DNA from: Tachypleus tridentatus
Lineage: Eukaryota > Arthropoda > Merostomata > Xiphosura > Limulidae
NCBI RefSeq assembly: GCF_004210375.1
Contig: NC_134825.1
Location: forward strand, 75,569,558-75,633,557
Length of the DNA: 64,000 nt
Reading direction: 5' to 3'
Position 1 is the first letter of the stretch, and each line of letters begins with the position of its first letter. Both the position numbers and the translations under genes were made by a program. Below are positions 23,471 to 37,640 of the stretch, one piece after another. A model generated the notes under the pieces. The model worked only from the letters and a program-made list of their open reading frames with translations, had not been told where the DNA came from and made no database searches.

Positions 23471-26400
23471 ATAAACGTAGACACCGATCCCACTGACAAA
23501 ACTATAAGACTAAATTAGTCTTACTGATATAAGTACTAGACCTGTAACACGGCAATATGAAAGAAGCAGGACAAGAAGTTGAAGCCAATAACACCCAAAA
23601 ATAAGTGCATTTCACAATAAAACTTTCCGGGTATCACAGAAAACTGTCTGTGATCTATTGTATCTACTGGACCTGTTATATTCAGACTGCCTAGAGCTTA
23701 CGCTAACACTTTCCACGAGGTTTGCAACGGCACCACCTCAAGAGCAAATATCAGAGCATTAAAATGAAGAAATGTATTTTGCCATACGTCATGTATTTAA
23801 GTCACGTGGATAATGGTATTAAAATCTTTAATACATTTTACAATTATACTGTGTTTAAAAGGCACAAATTTTTAAAACGCTTATTATGTCCATAATATTC
23901 AACAAAGGTCCTTTTTTTTTTTTACTATTCATGTTGGCACGGCAGTATTATTAAAATCAAAATTAATATTGTAGAGCAGTCAGAAAATAGCAAATAACGT
24001 GCGATGTTTAAAAATTGTTTTAATATTAGTGATTTTTATGATACTCGGAGTTTTTTCTTCTTACTTCTTAATTTACAGTGAGCTCAGTTGCGTGTTCTTT
24101 CTTGATAGGACAAACATATTCAGTTTAGTACTAATATAAATCATCTAAAATAATTAATGCCACTTTTCTTCGTTTATAACCGACTTGCAGTGATAGAAGT
24201 TAAACGCTGATTCGAGATCTTTACTCTGATGGCGACACCATACATTTCGCAACCTCTGGCAGCGCACCAGCATTATAAAGTTTAATACTGCACTACTATT
24301 TAAAAAAGATAATGTAGCAAGAATTGTAGGCTTAGAACGCACTGTACGACCATTAGCTAGGATATTTGTTATGCAATGGCGCCATTGTTCTCCCCTACTG
24401 GCAGTTTTGCGAGTTTTTGAGATTTACATGTCGCTTAAAATTACATTGTGAGTTTTATAATTATAAAAGAAACAAAAACTTGTATCATCTGTCGACGAAT
24501 CTGGTATTACATCACACAAGATGTTAATTACTAGAAGATATCACGAAACCATACAACTGAGTCAGCAAATAACAAGTTTATAAACGTGCCTACATTATTA
24601 AACAACTTCAAAATAATTGAGCCAAGAAAAGTTCATGAACATATATACATTACTATACAAGTTAAAGAAAAAGAAAAATGCCATCAAAAGGCCTACTTTA
24701 TAAATGCATGACGGGAATTATGCCGCATATGACAATTATAAAGAGCAGTTTCAACAAGTTAAATATTTTGAAAAAGAAATACTTTTAACAACATATAATT
24801 GGATTGTAATCTTTTTTTAACTATACACGTTATTTTCTTTATTAATAATTAATACATTCTAATATAAATCACAAGCGTTTCGAACAAAGGTTACATACTC
24901 AGAATAAATTCTATATTTTAAAAATATACTAACAAAAGGTAGTTGATTTCAAACGTTCATTTTATTCTTAACGATTGACTTTACTTTTAAACAGAATGTT
25001 GGGATATCTATTACTTACAAAGAATGGTAAGGAAAATAATTATTGTGTCAAAACGTTTTTGCCCCGAAGCAAACTTTCCCTAATCGTTTTACTTACAGCC
25101 ACTACTGTTTTGTTTGTTTAAATGCTTTTTCTGAGAATTATTACAGGGAGATTGTAAGGTCTATTGAATGTGATTATTGCATCCAACTACACAACACTGC
25201 TTGCTCGTGTTCTAAATACTGCATCGCTTGATATAACGTTATTATGTATCATTGTTCTCGTCGGTCCAAACCCCAATAACTCGCAAATTATTCATCAACT
25301 TACTTATAAGAACTTAGGAATGAAAGTAAAAACAAAACAAAAACAATTCTATACCTCTTACATACAGTGCCTAAGAGGGCTTTGACCCGACACCACCACA
25401 GCTCATCAAGCTGGATAGGTTATAAAACACAGTAGTGGTTGAGACGCTATTTATAGGAGGTAATACTTGCTAAACCGCAAAAATTTCGGCCCCCAATTTC
25501 AAATAATTGTGTCATGAAAATGTAAGATCAGAAAGTAAAATAATAGAGTGAAATAAGAATAGCAAACGAAAACTTTACCTACATTCTTTTTCTGTACCAC
25601 GTCTTTTACTATTTTTTTGTCTTACTCCAAAACCCATATTAAGTAGATGCACGTAAATGTAACAATATTTAAAAGTATCTATTAGTTTTACACTTCGAGC
25701 GCCCTCAAAAACTGCAACCTCACATTCTCGACAAGTTTCAGTTCCTTCAGTAAGTGATATGTGAAAAATGGCGAGAAAAACGATGTTAGCCGCCTAAACG
25801 ATCATCTCAATCATCGGATGAAACTCTGAAATGAAATACCAGTGAAGCGTACTTTCTTCACTAGATGAAAACATTTTGTTCTTACTAAAGAACTAGGCAC
25901 CTTTCAATAGCGCTCCAATTGTAGTGTTTCGTATTTTATCTGATTTTTTTAAACCTAAGCGTTTTATTAACATTACTTATACAATCGTTATGTTGAGTGA
26001 AGGGTAATGTGTGATTCAAGGTATGCAAAATATATAATCCATTAATAATGTTAACATGTAGAATATCTAATCATTTTCCAGAAATAAATTCATTTATTTA
26101 CAAAATCTTTATCTCGTTGAACACGCACTGTAAATAGCAAAATTCAATTACCGATTAATACTGTAACATAGTTCTCAAAATAAAACTTGCTTATTATCTA
26201 TCCATTAAGACATTTCGGTTTGGCTACATGCAAGGTCGCATATCCAGGTCATCGTCTCTCTAAAGGGCATTCGCTAGTAAAATCAGGTTACTCTGCCCTA
26301 GTTTCCTAATTAAAGTATTTCAGTACAATTTCACAAAGTTCAAAACTGGTTTTTACCAAAATAGTTGTGATTTTTTTTTTCTTAACAGAAACTGTGATAA

Positions 26401-26886
26401 GGAAATCTGTGCATGGATCTCATCACGTCAAGATGATTCTGAAATCAAGTTAAGCCAAGTCGGCGTTCAAAAACGTTCTCTTTCGACAATACATATACCT
26501 TACACTATTTTGTACACATTGTTTTTGAAAGATTAATATTAACCATCCTTACATTCCTTCCTTTTTTGAAAAGTTTTTCTTTACTTGTTTGTTTTCCATG
26601 CAGCGTTTCAATAGACATAGGATGGTAAGGTTGTATGTATAGAATCTTATTGTATTTAGAACTTGCATAACTTGAATATTTATTGTTTATCTATAATTGG
26701 CTGATAATTCTTGCTTCGTCCTGTACTTGCGCTAACTTCAATGGGTAATAATAACGTTTACACTACAATTATGATTTTTTTAATTACTAATATTTATAAA
26801 AGTGTTTGAAGCTATGTCATCTCAGTGAAATTGGTTAACACCACTATTTTGGTTTTTGAGTTATCTTGTAATAAAACAAAAACAGA
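23471..26886. other. Intergenic sequence, no gene recognised
   Basis: AT-rich sequence. Small ORFs (24154-24342, 25043-25385) lack motifs and splice context. No structured RNA or repeat stands out apart from A/T runs. Confidence 0.35.
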
Positions 26887-27089
26887 TTTTTTTTTTTTTC
26901 ATTTCGCGCAAAGCTACACGAAGGCTATGCTATCTACGCCAGCCGTCCCTAATTTAGCAGTGTAAGACAAGAGGGACAACAATTAATCATCACCACCCAC
27001 CGCCAACATATTTGGTATGACGGGGATTCGAACCCGCGACACTCAGATTATGAGTCGAGCGCCTTAACCACCTGGCCATGCCAAGCCTT
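26887..27089 (-). mobile_element. tRNA-derived SINE (family A), internally shortened
   Basis: On the minus strand the head reads ggcttggcatggccaggtgg, containing an A box (tggccaggtgg), followed by cgggttcgaatcccc (B box). The body has attagggacggctggcgtag and ends in an A-rich tail (the T-run at 26887-26899 on the plus strand). The body is shorter than the copy at 57551-57826. A second A-run lies just beyond the head at 27089-27104. Confidence 0.85.
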
Positions 27090-27104
27090 AAAAAAAAAAA
27101 AAAA

Positions 27105-30100
27105 AGAACGAACGAGAAATTTGCTACGATATTTACGGACATTCCTAGATCTTGTGATTTAGTCATTACATAAATATTGTTATAAAGGATATACCATACA
27201 GAAAGGGTGGATAACCAACTGAGGAGATATTTAAAATACCATTTCAACGAACAAATGAGTCATCCCTACATAGGTATTGTTACCGCTTGCCTGACAATCT
27301 CCAAGGTCCATTACCTTCAGTCTTCATGAAAAACAGTTTCACTTATTATTTAAGATTGACTAACGAGTCAGACCGACTCGAATATCAAAACTTGTTAGTT
27401 TATAAAAAGAGTCAACCCTTCACTTATAAGGTGATAGTATAAGGCCACATTTTAATGAAATTCTAATTATTCCGTATACTAATTCCACACAAGTTAATAC
27501 TCTCTTTCTGATTAAGTAACTTATCATTTACAAGGAGGTATACAGGATATATATTCAAGTACGTCTTGACATTATCCAAAGGCTAAAAAAAACAACTCAG
27601 TATTACCTATGGTTCCAATATTCTCTTACTGATTCACCAGTTTTTCTAAATTCATCCAAAAATTGTTCTGTGCTTAATGACAAGCAGCTTACATGTTTAG
27701 CGTACAATTTCAATATTTAGAAAATTCTACTTCCAGATACGATCACGGGTGTGTTTATACATGTTCTACAAGCCTAGTTAATGAATAATCACCTTACTAA
27801 AATCTAATTAAACAATGACACATATGGCCTGAACTTGTAACACAATACAAAAAATTGTATTACAAAACATTTTTAACCCTTAACCAGCAGAAAAAGTCGA
27901 AATATATATATATTTTAATTAAACTAAATTGTTTTGAGCGACTTCAACAACAACAAAAAATTAGTGGCATTATTTTATGTTCTTTAATGTATATGTCCTT
28001 TTTGGTGAAGTGCAATATATCAGATATAAAAGATTGTTAGTATTAGTAGTATTATTAATTTACTTATTTCTGTTTGTAATTCACTGATATCGAGGCTATA
28101 GAGATTTTTACAACGATTAAATGATAACGTATAAATAGCTGCGACCAAACGAGAGGAAACAGTAAATGCAAAATCATGTGAGAGAAGTTCGAAAACAGAA
28201 TAGTTAGAAAACGATAAATTAAACGTTGTGGGAGTGAATGGCCTAACGGTTGATATGTTAGAGTAAGATTACAAGTTTGAAAGAGATAAGGAGAATAATT
28301 TGAGTTGTCTAAACTAACTGAACCTGCCTGTATGGACTCTGAATAAAGGCAGACGATTACTGGAAGTTCAAGATACAACTGTGGTAATTCAGGCGACAGC
28401 GTAAGTTAATTTATACACGAATACTACTGCGATCAAAATTGAAAAAAAACAACAACCTCGGCTTGCCAAGCAATTGAATAATCCTGAATGGAATTTTGAT
28501 AAGACGAAGATAACCATACAACATAAACTACAAGTTCCATAGTGTAAATAATTATTGCACGTACATATAACTTTCAACTATGTGCGTGCGTGCGCGCGCG
28601 TTTTATTTTAAAAACATGTGGAGCACGTGTTGTTCATTCATTGTCGAATTTATCGCCAACAGGTCACAGACAACTACTGTAGAAGAATCCTTAACCTAAC
28701 GTACCTATTTATTTACATTACTATACATACTACTAAAAGGTATGTCTCTGATACATAACAGCTGTGACCATTTTATAAAGACTTGTACAATCCGGTGACA
28801 ACCATATAACCTAAAACTTTGAGAGAGTTAAACTCGTTGAAGAGATAATTCACAAAACATCAACACTTCATTACAGTTCAAGACAATAGAACTCCAGAGG
28901 CACAAGTTTTTAACTCCTCAAATTAAATGAGAAGCGCGTTAAAATCAAAATAGTTCTTCGTCAGGAGAATTACAAAAGTAGATGTAATCTTTTCTTTCAG
29001 TTCGACAACTAATGTTGATAAGTTTCAGCAATAATGTACAAATCCATGTTAGTTAACTACACACCAGACATCACTTGAAATTGTCCTAAATTTCATGTTA
29101 TACATAATCCGTATTTATATGAAAACTACTAAAGCAATCTGCCACCGTCGTTAACTTTCAACTACAGATCATATAACGCGCCCTTCCACCCACCATCCAG
29201 AACTAGAAATTAACTGTCACTATTATAACGCACCCACTTGATGAATATTTTGAGGCATAACGCGAATTACAGCCTTTCTTGCCAGTTTCGAAATCCATAG
29301 CTCCACCAGTGAGCTAGCTAACCTGCGCTCTTCATTGGTAGGTTAAATAAAGTTGCAGTATAGAAGTAATTGTATATTGAAAATTCGTTTGAAAAAAAAC
29401 AACAACAAAAGTGTGTTTTATATTACGATTTCGAGTAACGTTGAAAATTTTCAGACTCCGTGCTGTCAAGCAAGCATATAACGATTCTTTAAGTGGGATA
29501 CTTTCACATTTATAGCTAATAGGAACAAAATACACTTTTTCATCTAACTGATAGAATGTACAGACGAGAACTGGTTCCCACTTCTTTTTTTCTTAAGGGT
29601 AGCAGCTATATGTTAACAAGCCGTACGTACGTCATACTTGAACCAACGCTCAAAAATTTCATAAATTATCACACTAATAAAAAAACAGTTTAAATGGAAC
29701 ACCAGGTTCACAAGTCTATGTTTCGAGAATGTACAAATGAGTTTTCAAAGCGAAACTACGTTATATACATATATACACGTGTGTGTGTGTGTGTGTATAT
29801 ATATTGTGTTCTGGTGGAAGTAAAAACATTACACAAGGTAACAGTTACTTGAGTTATCAACAAGGCTGCTTGCTGTTAACGCTAATACCAATATCAGGAA
29901 GGTGGTTCGTTACACCGCCAGACCGATTATAATGGAAGCTAATCTTTTGCTGACTAATACTACAACCATAGTAAATGTAGTTTTGATATTTCCTGTTACG
30001 TAGTAAAGCTGAAATTCGCGATATCTAAACATTTTGTAAAAGTTACAAAATACAAGCAATAATGTGTGATAATGAATGCATAAGCAATCAGATTTGAAAT

Positions 30101-30440
30101 AAACTTCGAAACATTAACTTTCGTGAAAGTTGTACAATGAATATAGGTACATAGTCCTTCCTAATTTTGAATTGATAGCTTATGGAAAGTAGCCTGTAAA
30201 CAGCACCCTCCGCCAATTGTTGTGCTACTTTTTAGGTTACTAATAGGTGAAATATGACTAGCTCTAGACACACATTAGGGTAGAAATACAAGGGAAATTA
30301 ACATCGTACGAGATGACTTTCATTCTCATATTTGACCAGAAACTGATGTCCAACACAACCGATATTCAGTATTTTTTTTTACAAAAACATTCCAAGCTAC
30401 TACATCTATAGAGGTAGCAGAACTGAACTCAACCAAATAT
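27105..30440. other. Intergenic sequence with minor repeats
   Basis: AT-rich sequence. It contains a short TGCG/CG-alternating tract at 28581-28600, fragments resembling SINE bodies at 29145-29240 and 29265-29335, and a (GT)n/(TA)n tract at 29775-29805. ORFs such as 28064-28378 show no domain. Confidence 0.35.
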
Positions 30441-30749
30441 TATATTTGATAACATAAATGGCGCCTTGACCACTACTGTGTCTGGCTTATCCCAATCGGT
30501 CTGATGAGCCCTGGGAGAAAAAGTCTCCTTGGCATTAAATATGGCCGATTTCGTGTGGTTGAGACATTATTACATTTTTCTTTACTTTCACTCATAAGTT
30601 ATTATAAATACGATAATTACTTATGTCACGCTGATTTTTTAAGAAAGGTTGACAACTTGTACTGAAATTATGTCAGGGTAAGTCTTACTTCTGTAGTGGG
30701 AAAATGTTTAATCAGATTAAAGCATGTTTATAAAATCACTTATATCCCC

Positions 30750-31865
30750 CAAAAAAAAACAACAAACAAACAAACATGGATTCGCTAAAGGGAAGACTTG
30801 CCTTACTAAATCTGTTAATCGCTCAAGAATATTTCTTGGTATATGGAATATGGAGATTGGAAAGGTATGGACTCAGTGTACTTAATATATATTTTTGAAA
30901 AAGCTCTTGAAAATATATCAAATAAAATATTATCTAAGGAAATTATTACTGGGTGTGTGTGCGTGTGTGTATAGTAAAAAAAAATTCAACTGTATCATAA
31001 GCTAATTGGATGAGAGAAAGTAAATGGGTACTAATAATGGATTCCAGTCAAATTTGAATCTTGTTATTAATAAAGTGTCACAAATGTCAGCACTTGAGTG
31101 ATTTCTTTCTCCTCTTTACATTAATATTTATAGGGGTATACTTAATACATTAATAAAAGTTTGCTTATGATATTAAAATATTTTGTATTTTTAGCTGTAA
31201 TGAGAATAGTGCGGTACTGTAAAATGACTTGAATAAATGTATTAGGAAAGGATTTAGAAAATGACAATTAGTTACATTCATTACACAGTTTTATTCTCAG
31301 TAGGTAGCATGCTATGATCACAAGTTAACACTAATTGCAGTAAGTACAAAGGGATACACTGGGTTATTATAATCTTGATCACATGTTCATATAAAATTAA
31401 ACCAATTTAGTATTATTACTAAAGAAAAGGATTTTCAAGTAGGTAATTATCTCTTTGTACAAATTACTAGTTAAGCCTTATTTATAATTCTATGTGCAAT
31501 TTTGGTTTTCTTTTTTAACAATAGGTGACTTGTAGGAAAAGGTTCAGAGGAAAACTATCAGTATGATTTTGAGGAAGGAATGGTTACCTCAGAAGAACAG
31601 GTTAAAATGTCTTCACTCATTTTCTCCTAGAAGGTAATCTTGAAGTTTACAAGATTATCTGGTGGATCCCTAGTGTAAAGCCCCCCCCCCCAATTTCTTT
31701 ATACTATAACCTGAATACAATAGGATTAGAGGACTGGTGTTTAAGAAGTGGCCAGAAACTGACAATAATTTTATGAGGAATAGATGATTTGATTATAAAT
31801 AATAGGTGGAATTAAACAACCTTTCTAAAAGGTGGGTGTGCATGGACAGTTTTGATCCCTTGTTG
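30750..31865 (+). pseudogene. Decayed CR1-like LINE reverse transcriptase
   Basis: Several stretches match the order of CR1-type ORF2. HGFAKGRLALLNLL corresponds to the HGF-x-KG-xSC-xTNLL motif. SVLNIYFEKALENISNKIL corresponds to the VYLDF-xKAFD-xV motif. Near 31010 is WMRERKW, near 31545 VQRKTISMILRKEWLP followed by RLKCLHSFSPRR, and near 31795 VVELNNLSKR corresponds to VVELWNSLP. The segments are in different frames with stops, so the element is dead. The catalytic YADD region is not clearly preserved. Confidence 0.65.
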
Positions 31866-33607
31866 TTCATATGTTACAGATACTATGCCAATAACAGACC
31901 ACTATCAAAAAACAATCTAAACACAGCACTAGATAGGTGTTGTTGTTTTTTCCCTTGAAAAAATACTTATAGGCTGGAAGACTACTCTGACTTCCCTTTT
32001 AGACATTTTTAATACTTAGTCATCAATCTATAATATATTTCATATTTCTCTTAGCTATAAAATGCTGATTTGAAAAAAAATTAAAACTAAGTAACAAAGC
32101 AGCAGAATGTAATGGAACATTATGAAAGATATATCTTTAATAAGCCTCAATTCATTACTACCTAGCATGTCTTAGGCTTTCATTCAATAATAAATTTAGT
32201 TAGTTGAGTTAAAACTGTAGTCAAAACTTATGATTTTTTTTCATTCAACAAATACTAAAAGACAAGTTTCATTAAAGAGACAAGATTACATTAAACCAGA
32301 TGTGCAATCCAGAAGTCATGCGACAAAACAGGCAATAAAATGCTATGTTAAAAATAAAAATGTACCTGAACTACATTTTGGCATTGTATGGCTTTTCATA
32401 CATAGTGTGATTCCAGTGAAAACTGACTGCTTTTGGGAATGGTATATAATAGCCTTTTCTGACACAAAATATACATACACTTTCATAAGATGTGTTTATA
32501 CTTATGACTTACAATTTCAACACAAGATATCCCTTATACTTAATGGAATTGGAACACAGAAATGGATCAATCTGAGGCACCAGGCAACTAGTAAATAAAG
32601 TGGTGTGCCTTGTAACAGGGGAGAATCCAAAAAATTAAAAGGTTAGTGAAAAAACTTCACATACCCATAACAACATTCTGCAACATAATCAAGAAGGATT
32701 TCCATCTGTAAATTGAAGCAAACAGGATAAAGACTGAAGTTAATGCTTCTCGTCATACCTTCCATTCAACTGTCACACACCTCAAGCAGCTGAAGTACAA
32801 AATGAGCATTTATGATATTTTATACTTAGCCAATCCAGTAAAGTTGTTTGACACAGCACATGCAGTTTCTGTGTGATTGGACTGTTAAAAATGGCACTAA
32901 GACTCATCCTTATACATAAAATGGATTACAGAAAGCTTGCAGGGATGACTGATGTGCTTTTAATGTGGCATTCTTACAGCATACGATTTTTCACTATTCT
33001 GAAGGGTCATTCTTAAGATGTATGGTTATCAGAAAGAGCATAACTGAACTGGCAACTTTGATTTTTGTTTTTGTTTGTTTTTCCAATGAAGTGAGGCTCC
33101 AAAATAATTATGATATAATGCTCAACTTTCAAGTGTTGATCAGTGGGCTTTCCGGGAAGTGACCGACAGCAGATACTTGAAATTAAGTTTTAAACATTAC
33201 TGATTTCTCATTTTTAATGAACTAACAAGATTCATTGGGAACCTTATCACATTCAGTTTCTTGGTCTGCCAACACAGGCATTTAAATATAACAATAAATT
33301 ATTTCTATGTTATGCTTCAATATTTCTGTCTTAATCTAGTAACTTTAATCCTCAAGATTGACATAAATAGACTGCAGTTGAAATTCTTTCAATTAAACTT
33401 GTGAAAAAAAATGGCAAAATACATACATCTTCCATACTTAGCACTTAATGATTATCACATTTTTAATTATTGCTTGTTATTAGCTTTAAAAATTCAATAT
33501 TTAAAAGTTGTGGCATGTATTATGAATTTTGAAGTTGACAAGTAAATTACCCAGCCTTTCATAAAATAATAAACATTGAGCATGTACCTCAATCAAACAC
33601 AAAAATG

Positions 33608-33658
<51 letters not shown>

Positions 33659-33845
33659 GGAAAGTAATATCATAAATACATTTACAGTATAGGAAAATAA
33701 TAACTTCTTTACGGTATTTTGTTTCCCTAAAACGATTAGCTAGGATCTCAAATTGAGTAGAAGGAGTGAGTGAAAAACAGATGTACTCCCAATAAAAAAA
33801 AACTATTTGAAGGATGCCTCTGTATATGAGAGAGTCAGATCAGAC
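31866..33845. other. Intergenic sequence; possible DNA-transposon remnant and a (GT)n tract
   Basis: A 122-codon plus-strand ORF at 32230-32598 has no recognised domain. Downstream (about 32640-33170) the broken translation VKKLHIPITTFCNIIKKDFHL vaguely resembles a transposase helix-turn-helix, but this is weak. A (GT)n tract of about 44 bases spans 33610-33653. Confidence 0.3.
33610..33657. repeat. (GT)n microsatellite
   Basis: About 22 uninterrupted GT repeats followed by atata. Confidence 0.95.
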
Positions 33846-33849
33846 GATC

Positions 33850-36800
33850 TTAAGAGGGGAACTGCACCACTTATGACCAGGTATACTCTTTGCCCATCCA
33901 TAAAGGTTGAAGAAAAGATGGTGGAAAAAAGATAAAAGAATATTTAAGCGAGATAGAAATGATGGGGAGATACGTATCTAAACCCTAAAATAGATATATG
34001 TAAGTCAATCCCACATAGTATAAAAGTAGATAAAGAAAGGATGATCTCCACAAAGTGGAGTGGCTAGGGCACAAGAGACCACACTGTAAATCAACTATGT
34101 ACATCCAAAACCCATGCTTATAGAAATCACTATTCATGCAAAAATAGGATGAGCATCATACCATCTCCACCTCAAGTCCCAGAGATCAGAAAAAAACCTA
34201 CAACCACTTCAACTCAGAGCATGACACGTTATTTGAGGAATATCTCGATCCAGAAACCCAACATCTAGTAGCAAAAAGATGACTATCTAAATAAAATCTA
34301 TTCCCCCAACAGCTGAACTGACTAAAACCATCTGGTACACAATAACATCCTCATGCAAAGGTACAAAAGGGATAACAAAAGGGTATAATTGGAACAACTC
34401 CTCTTACTTCTACTGGGACATACCATGCAGAAGGAGCACAATTCACAGGAGAATATAAACTACCTTGAGCATGCATGAGGACTTATGTTAATTGGTTCAC
34501 TCTATATCCAAAAATTCAGCTACAGGGTACTGAAACCTCTGCAGTGAGTGACAAGATGAGGGCTCTCAATCTAAGAGGTGACTGCAATTTGAAGTCTGAC
34601 TCTGTAGTAATTGTATAATGCATATTGAAGAATAAAACATTATCTGCACCAGCAAAACCACACTGTCCTATTCTGTAGTGAATGTTTTTTTTGTTTTTGT
34701 TTTTTTTGTGGAACACATTCAGCAGTGTGCCTCTACATTCAACTATCCCAGCAGCATGGAACTGGCAAGTAGTAAGAACTCCTATACTTTACTTGAAGAA
34801 ATGGGATAAAAATGCATAGGAGAGTCTGGAGGAACATCATCACTTGAACAGTGCAATAGGCAATCATGAAAAACTATTTTAAAAAGCAGACTATATTGAT
34901 TTATTTAAACAAAGTAATTGAGGGATTGACAGCTACCCTCTCCTACTTTATCCATAAAGTCCATGGATGGTACAGTCCAGACTAGGCAAGTTTATGAGCA
35001 ACATTATAAAGCTATTCACCTTGTGATCTCGTGAAACACCCCCTGTCAACAGTGAGCATTGCAACATAGGGTACAGTACAAAATCCACATAATAAAGGTA
35101 TGAAGGAGAAGCCCCCGAAATAAATAAAAGCCTTAATATTGACCAACCCAGTCTTAGAGTCACACCAAACCTTGAAGAACAGCCACAAGTGAAAGATGAA
35201 AACCCAAGGAAACCAAAACCACAATACAATGTAAATAATAGGAGATGAATGCATTATGTGTGGTCCACATTCATGATTGCAGGATTTATTACAATAGCCA
35301 ATGAAGATGATAAGTGAGGGCAAGGGTGAGGTATCAAATTTGATAAGAAATTACTCTTAAACAACTTCCTGTGGGAAAAAGAGAATTAGGAATAAGCTAA
35401 GTGGATGAAATGATGAACCCAACTGGTGAGGGTGTAAGAAGATAGATCTCTAGATGGAGAAAACTGCCACAAGATAGAGAGTCAAGAACAGGAACAACTG
35501 CACAAAGCTGTTTTGGCAATACAGCAAAGAAGGGTACACACCAGACATAGAAGTCTATCTGGATTGAAATGAAAGTATAGAGAAGAGTTAGATGGAAGGG
35601 AAATAGGCAAAAAGGAGAAGATACTCTCGCATGCCACCAAGGTTTTCAGAAGGAATAATCCAGATAAAGGAGAAAGTAGACATGGTGGTAAAGCAAGTGC
35701 GTAACATTGATGAACAAGTTAGACAGTCGATGGCCATAGGCCAAGAGGAAAAGGAAATATGCTTTAAGGAGAAGGTGATACAAAGCATGAGAAAAGAGGT
35801 TCAAGTGGAGGTTAAATAAGGGAGGAGATGAATCTGGAAGGAATGGATTAACATAGTAAAGATAGGTGAAGCAAAGACTCTGATGGTAACAGGAAGGCTA
35901 AAAGGTATGGGACAAGGTAATTACACAAAATCAAGAAGCCAGGAGACCCTCAGTCTAAAAGTCAATTAGAAACTTGGACACACCAGCTACAGTAGGTTGA
36001 GCATCTGAAAATTCCCAAGTATGGGATCACATGTGAAAGGCTTTCCACTTCCATTGATATACCTCCATGGAAGGACATACAGACTGAGCTAAATGGAAAG
36101 CTACATGATGGAAGAAATCCTGATCTCTTCACCAAGAACTGAACAACAGCCAGAAATGAAGATGGAGGACCTGGCTTACAGATGTAGAACTGCTAGTGAC
36201 CAGGGATGATGAAGGAGGGTGAGAAGTGTGGGAAGGGATACACGAGGGAATAACTGAAGTTGATGCAAATGAGAGAACCATAACTGAGCTGAGCCAATAA
36301 GGAGCTATCAGATGTACTTGGTCAGAGTGGTATGGATTAGGGAAACCATTCAATGAACAATGGGACAGGAGAATAAATATACAGGAATTTGTGGGACCAG
36401 TCTTAACTGAAGGTATCAATATCCAAAGCCTGAAGATGAGGCACTGGGGACCAAAATTGGGATAATTCGTGATTCAGGATGGTGGCAAATGCACTGATCT
36501 AAGGAAAACTCCATCAACTGCAAAGTCACTAGGAAATGAGAGAATACATGGACCACTACATTGAATAGAACTTGATATGGTAGGAAAGACAACCTACCAC
36601 AAGATTGAAAGCACCTGGAACATGATATGTGATTAAACTAATGTGGCACACATGGGCTCCTTGAGAAGATCCAACATGAGAAAAGAGAAGGATCATTACT
36701 GGATGCCACTTTATGATTGATGTATACCACCACTGCCAAATTGTTGGAATGAATTATCACCAAACAATGTCTGGTTAGGAAGTGATCCAAAGTTTGATGG

Positions 36801-37640
36801 ACAGCTAGAAACTCTAGGGCAATGACATGTTAAGACTGCTCATCAACAGACCAATGACCTGAAGCTTTCTGGTGATTGGCCCATGCATCTATAAACAAAA
36901 TCATGAAGATAAGGTGTAGGTAAATAGGCCCTTGATAAGACAGTATCCAGATCCAGAAGGTCCAAACAACAAAGAAAATATGCATGTAACACCAGAGTTG
37001 TAGATGACAAATAAGCTAATGTGAAGGTAAGGAGGGTGAGGATGCTCTCAGTAAACCCACCAGGATTTCTGTAAAAAGTCTAAAATAGATAAATAGTGGA
37101 AAGATATCCCAACTCATGAGTGTAAGAATTAGGCAGGAAAATTGGGTATGGGTTAAACAAATGGGTAAAACAGAACCCAACATTTACTGGTTAAGATAGG
37201 GACAGTCTGCACAACGATACATGAGGGCAAGCTGATTCAAAGTCTGTGGATAACAAGGCATGCTAATGTCATCATGTAACTGAGAGACAAACTGTTCAGC
37301 ATGGACCCAAATATCAGAGAAAAGAGGAGAATATCCAAATATAGTAGTTAAGAATGTTTAAGCCATACAGAAGAATGTGGGTCACTAAGAAAAGTAAAAG
37401 AAAAAGTATGGAAGGCCAAATGGAATCCTCAGGAAAGGCATGGGAAGGCACAGTAAATTCAGGAGATGGAAACAATGGATCAGTCCTCATCAACCTGCAT
37501 AGGTTCAGGGAAACATCTGGGGATGGAGTGACCCATCTAACATTCATTCTCCCTGAAGCTTGTGGTATAGTACCTGTAGAAATTGACACACCTAACATGG
37601 TGACATTGACTTCAAAATTCATGTAATATAAAGCTCAGGG
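33850..37640 (-). pseudogene. Decayed DIRS-like tyrosine-recombinase retrotransposon
   Basis: The minus-strand translation carries an RNase H region at about 36870-36700: GHWSVDEQS, stop, HVIALEFLAVHQTLDHFL, then VIIHSNNLAVVVYINHKVAS. This matches the WSPEE…LELRAV…DNTTVVAYIN pattern of DIRS elements. Downstream, near 36330, is VHLIAPYW, matching the (L)IAP-x-WP motif. Near 36040, WKAFHMWSHTWEFS followed by VAGVSKFLIDFLD resembles the core-binding domain of the element's tyrosine recombinase. Stops and frameshifts are frequent. The stretch is clearly less AT-rich than its neighbours, consistent with insertion. The ends (split or inverted repeats) were not identified, so boundaries rest on composition. 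Confidence 0.65.

Noticed and set aside
27000..27089. A functional tRNA gene
   Set aside because: A and B boxes are present, but the head is fused to a SINE body with an A-rich tail and the same head recurs in other copies.
27855..28577. Run of short ORFs as a gene
   Set aside because: Hydrophobic, AT-rich chance ORFs in different frames with no consistent splice sites.
30490..30525. Hammerhead ribozyme (CTGATGAG followed by GAAA)
   Set aside because: The sequence between the two cores cannot form stem II with a loop, and the related copy near 18.64 kb lacks the CTGATGA core.
32230..32598. 122-codon ORF as a gene
   Set aside because: No domain, unremarkable start context and no supporting splice sites. 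It may be part of an old transposon, but that could not be shown.
34948..37626. Several 60-100-codon ORFs on both strands as host genes
   Set aside because: They lie in the decayed DIRS-like element, which explains the lower AT content and longer open frames.
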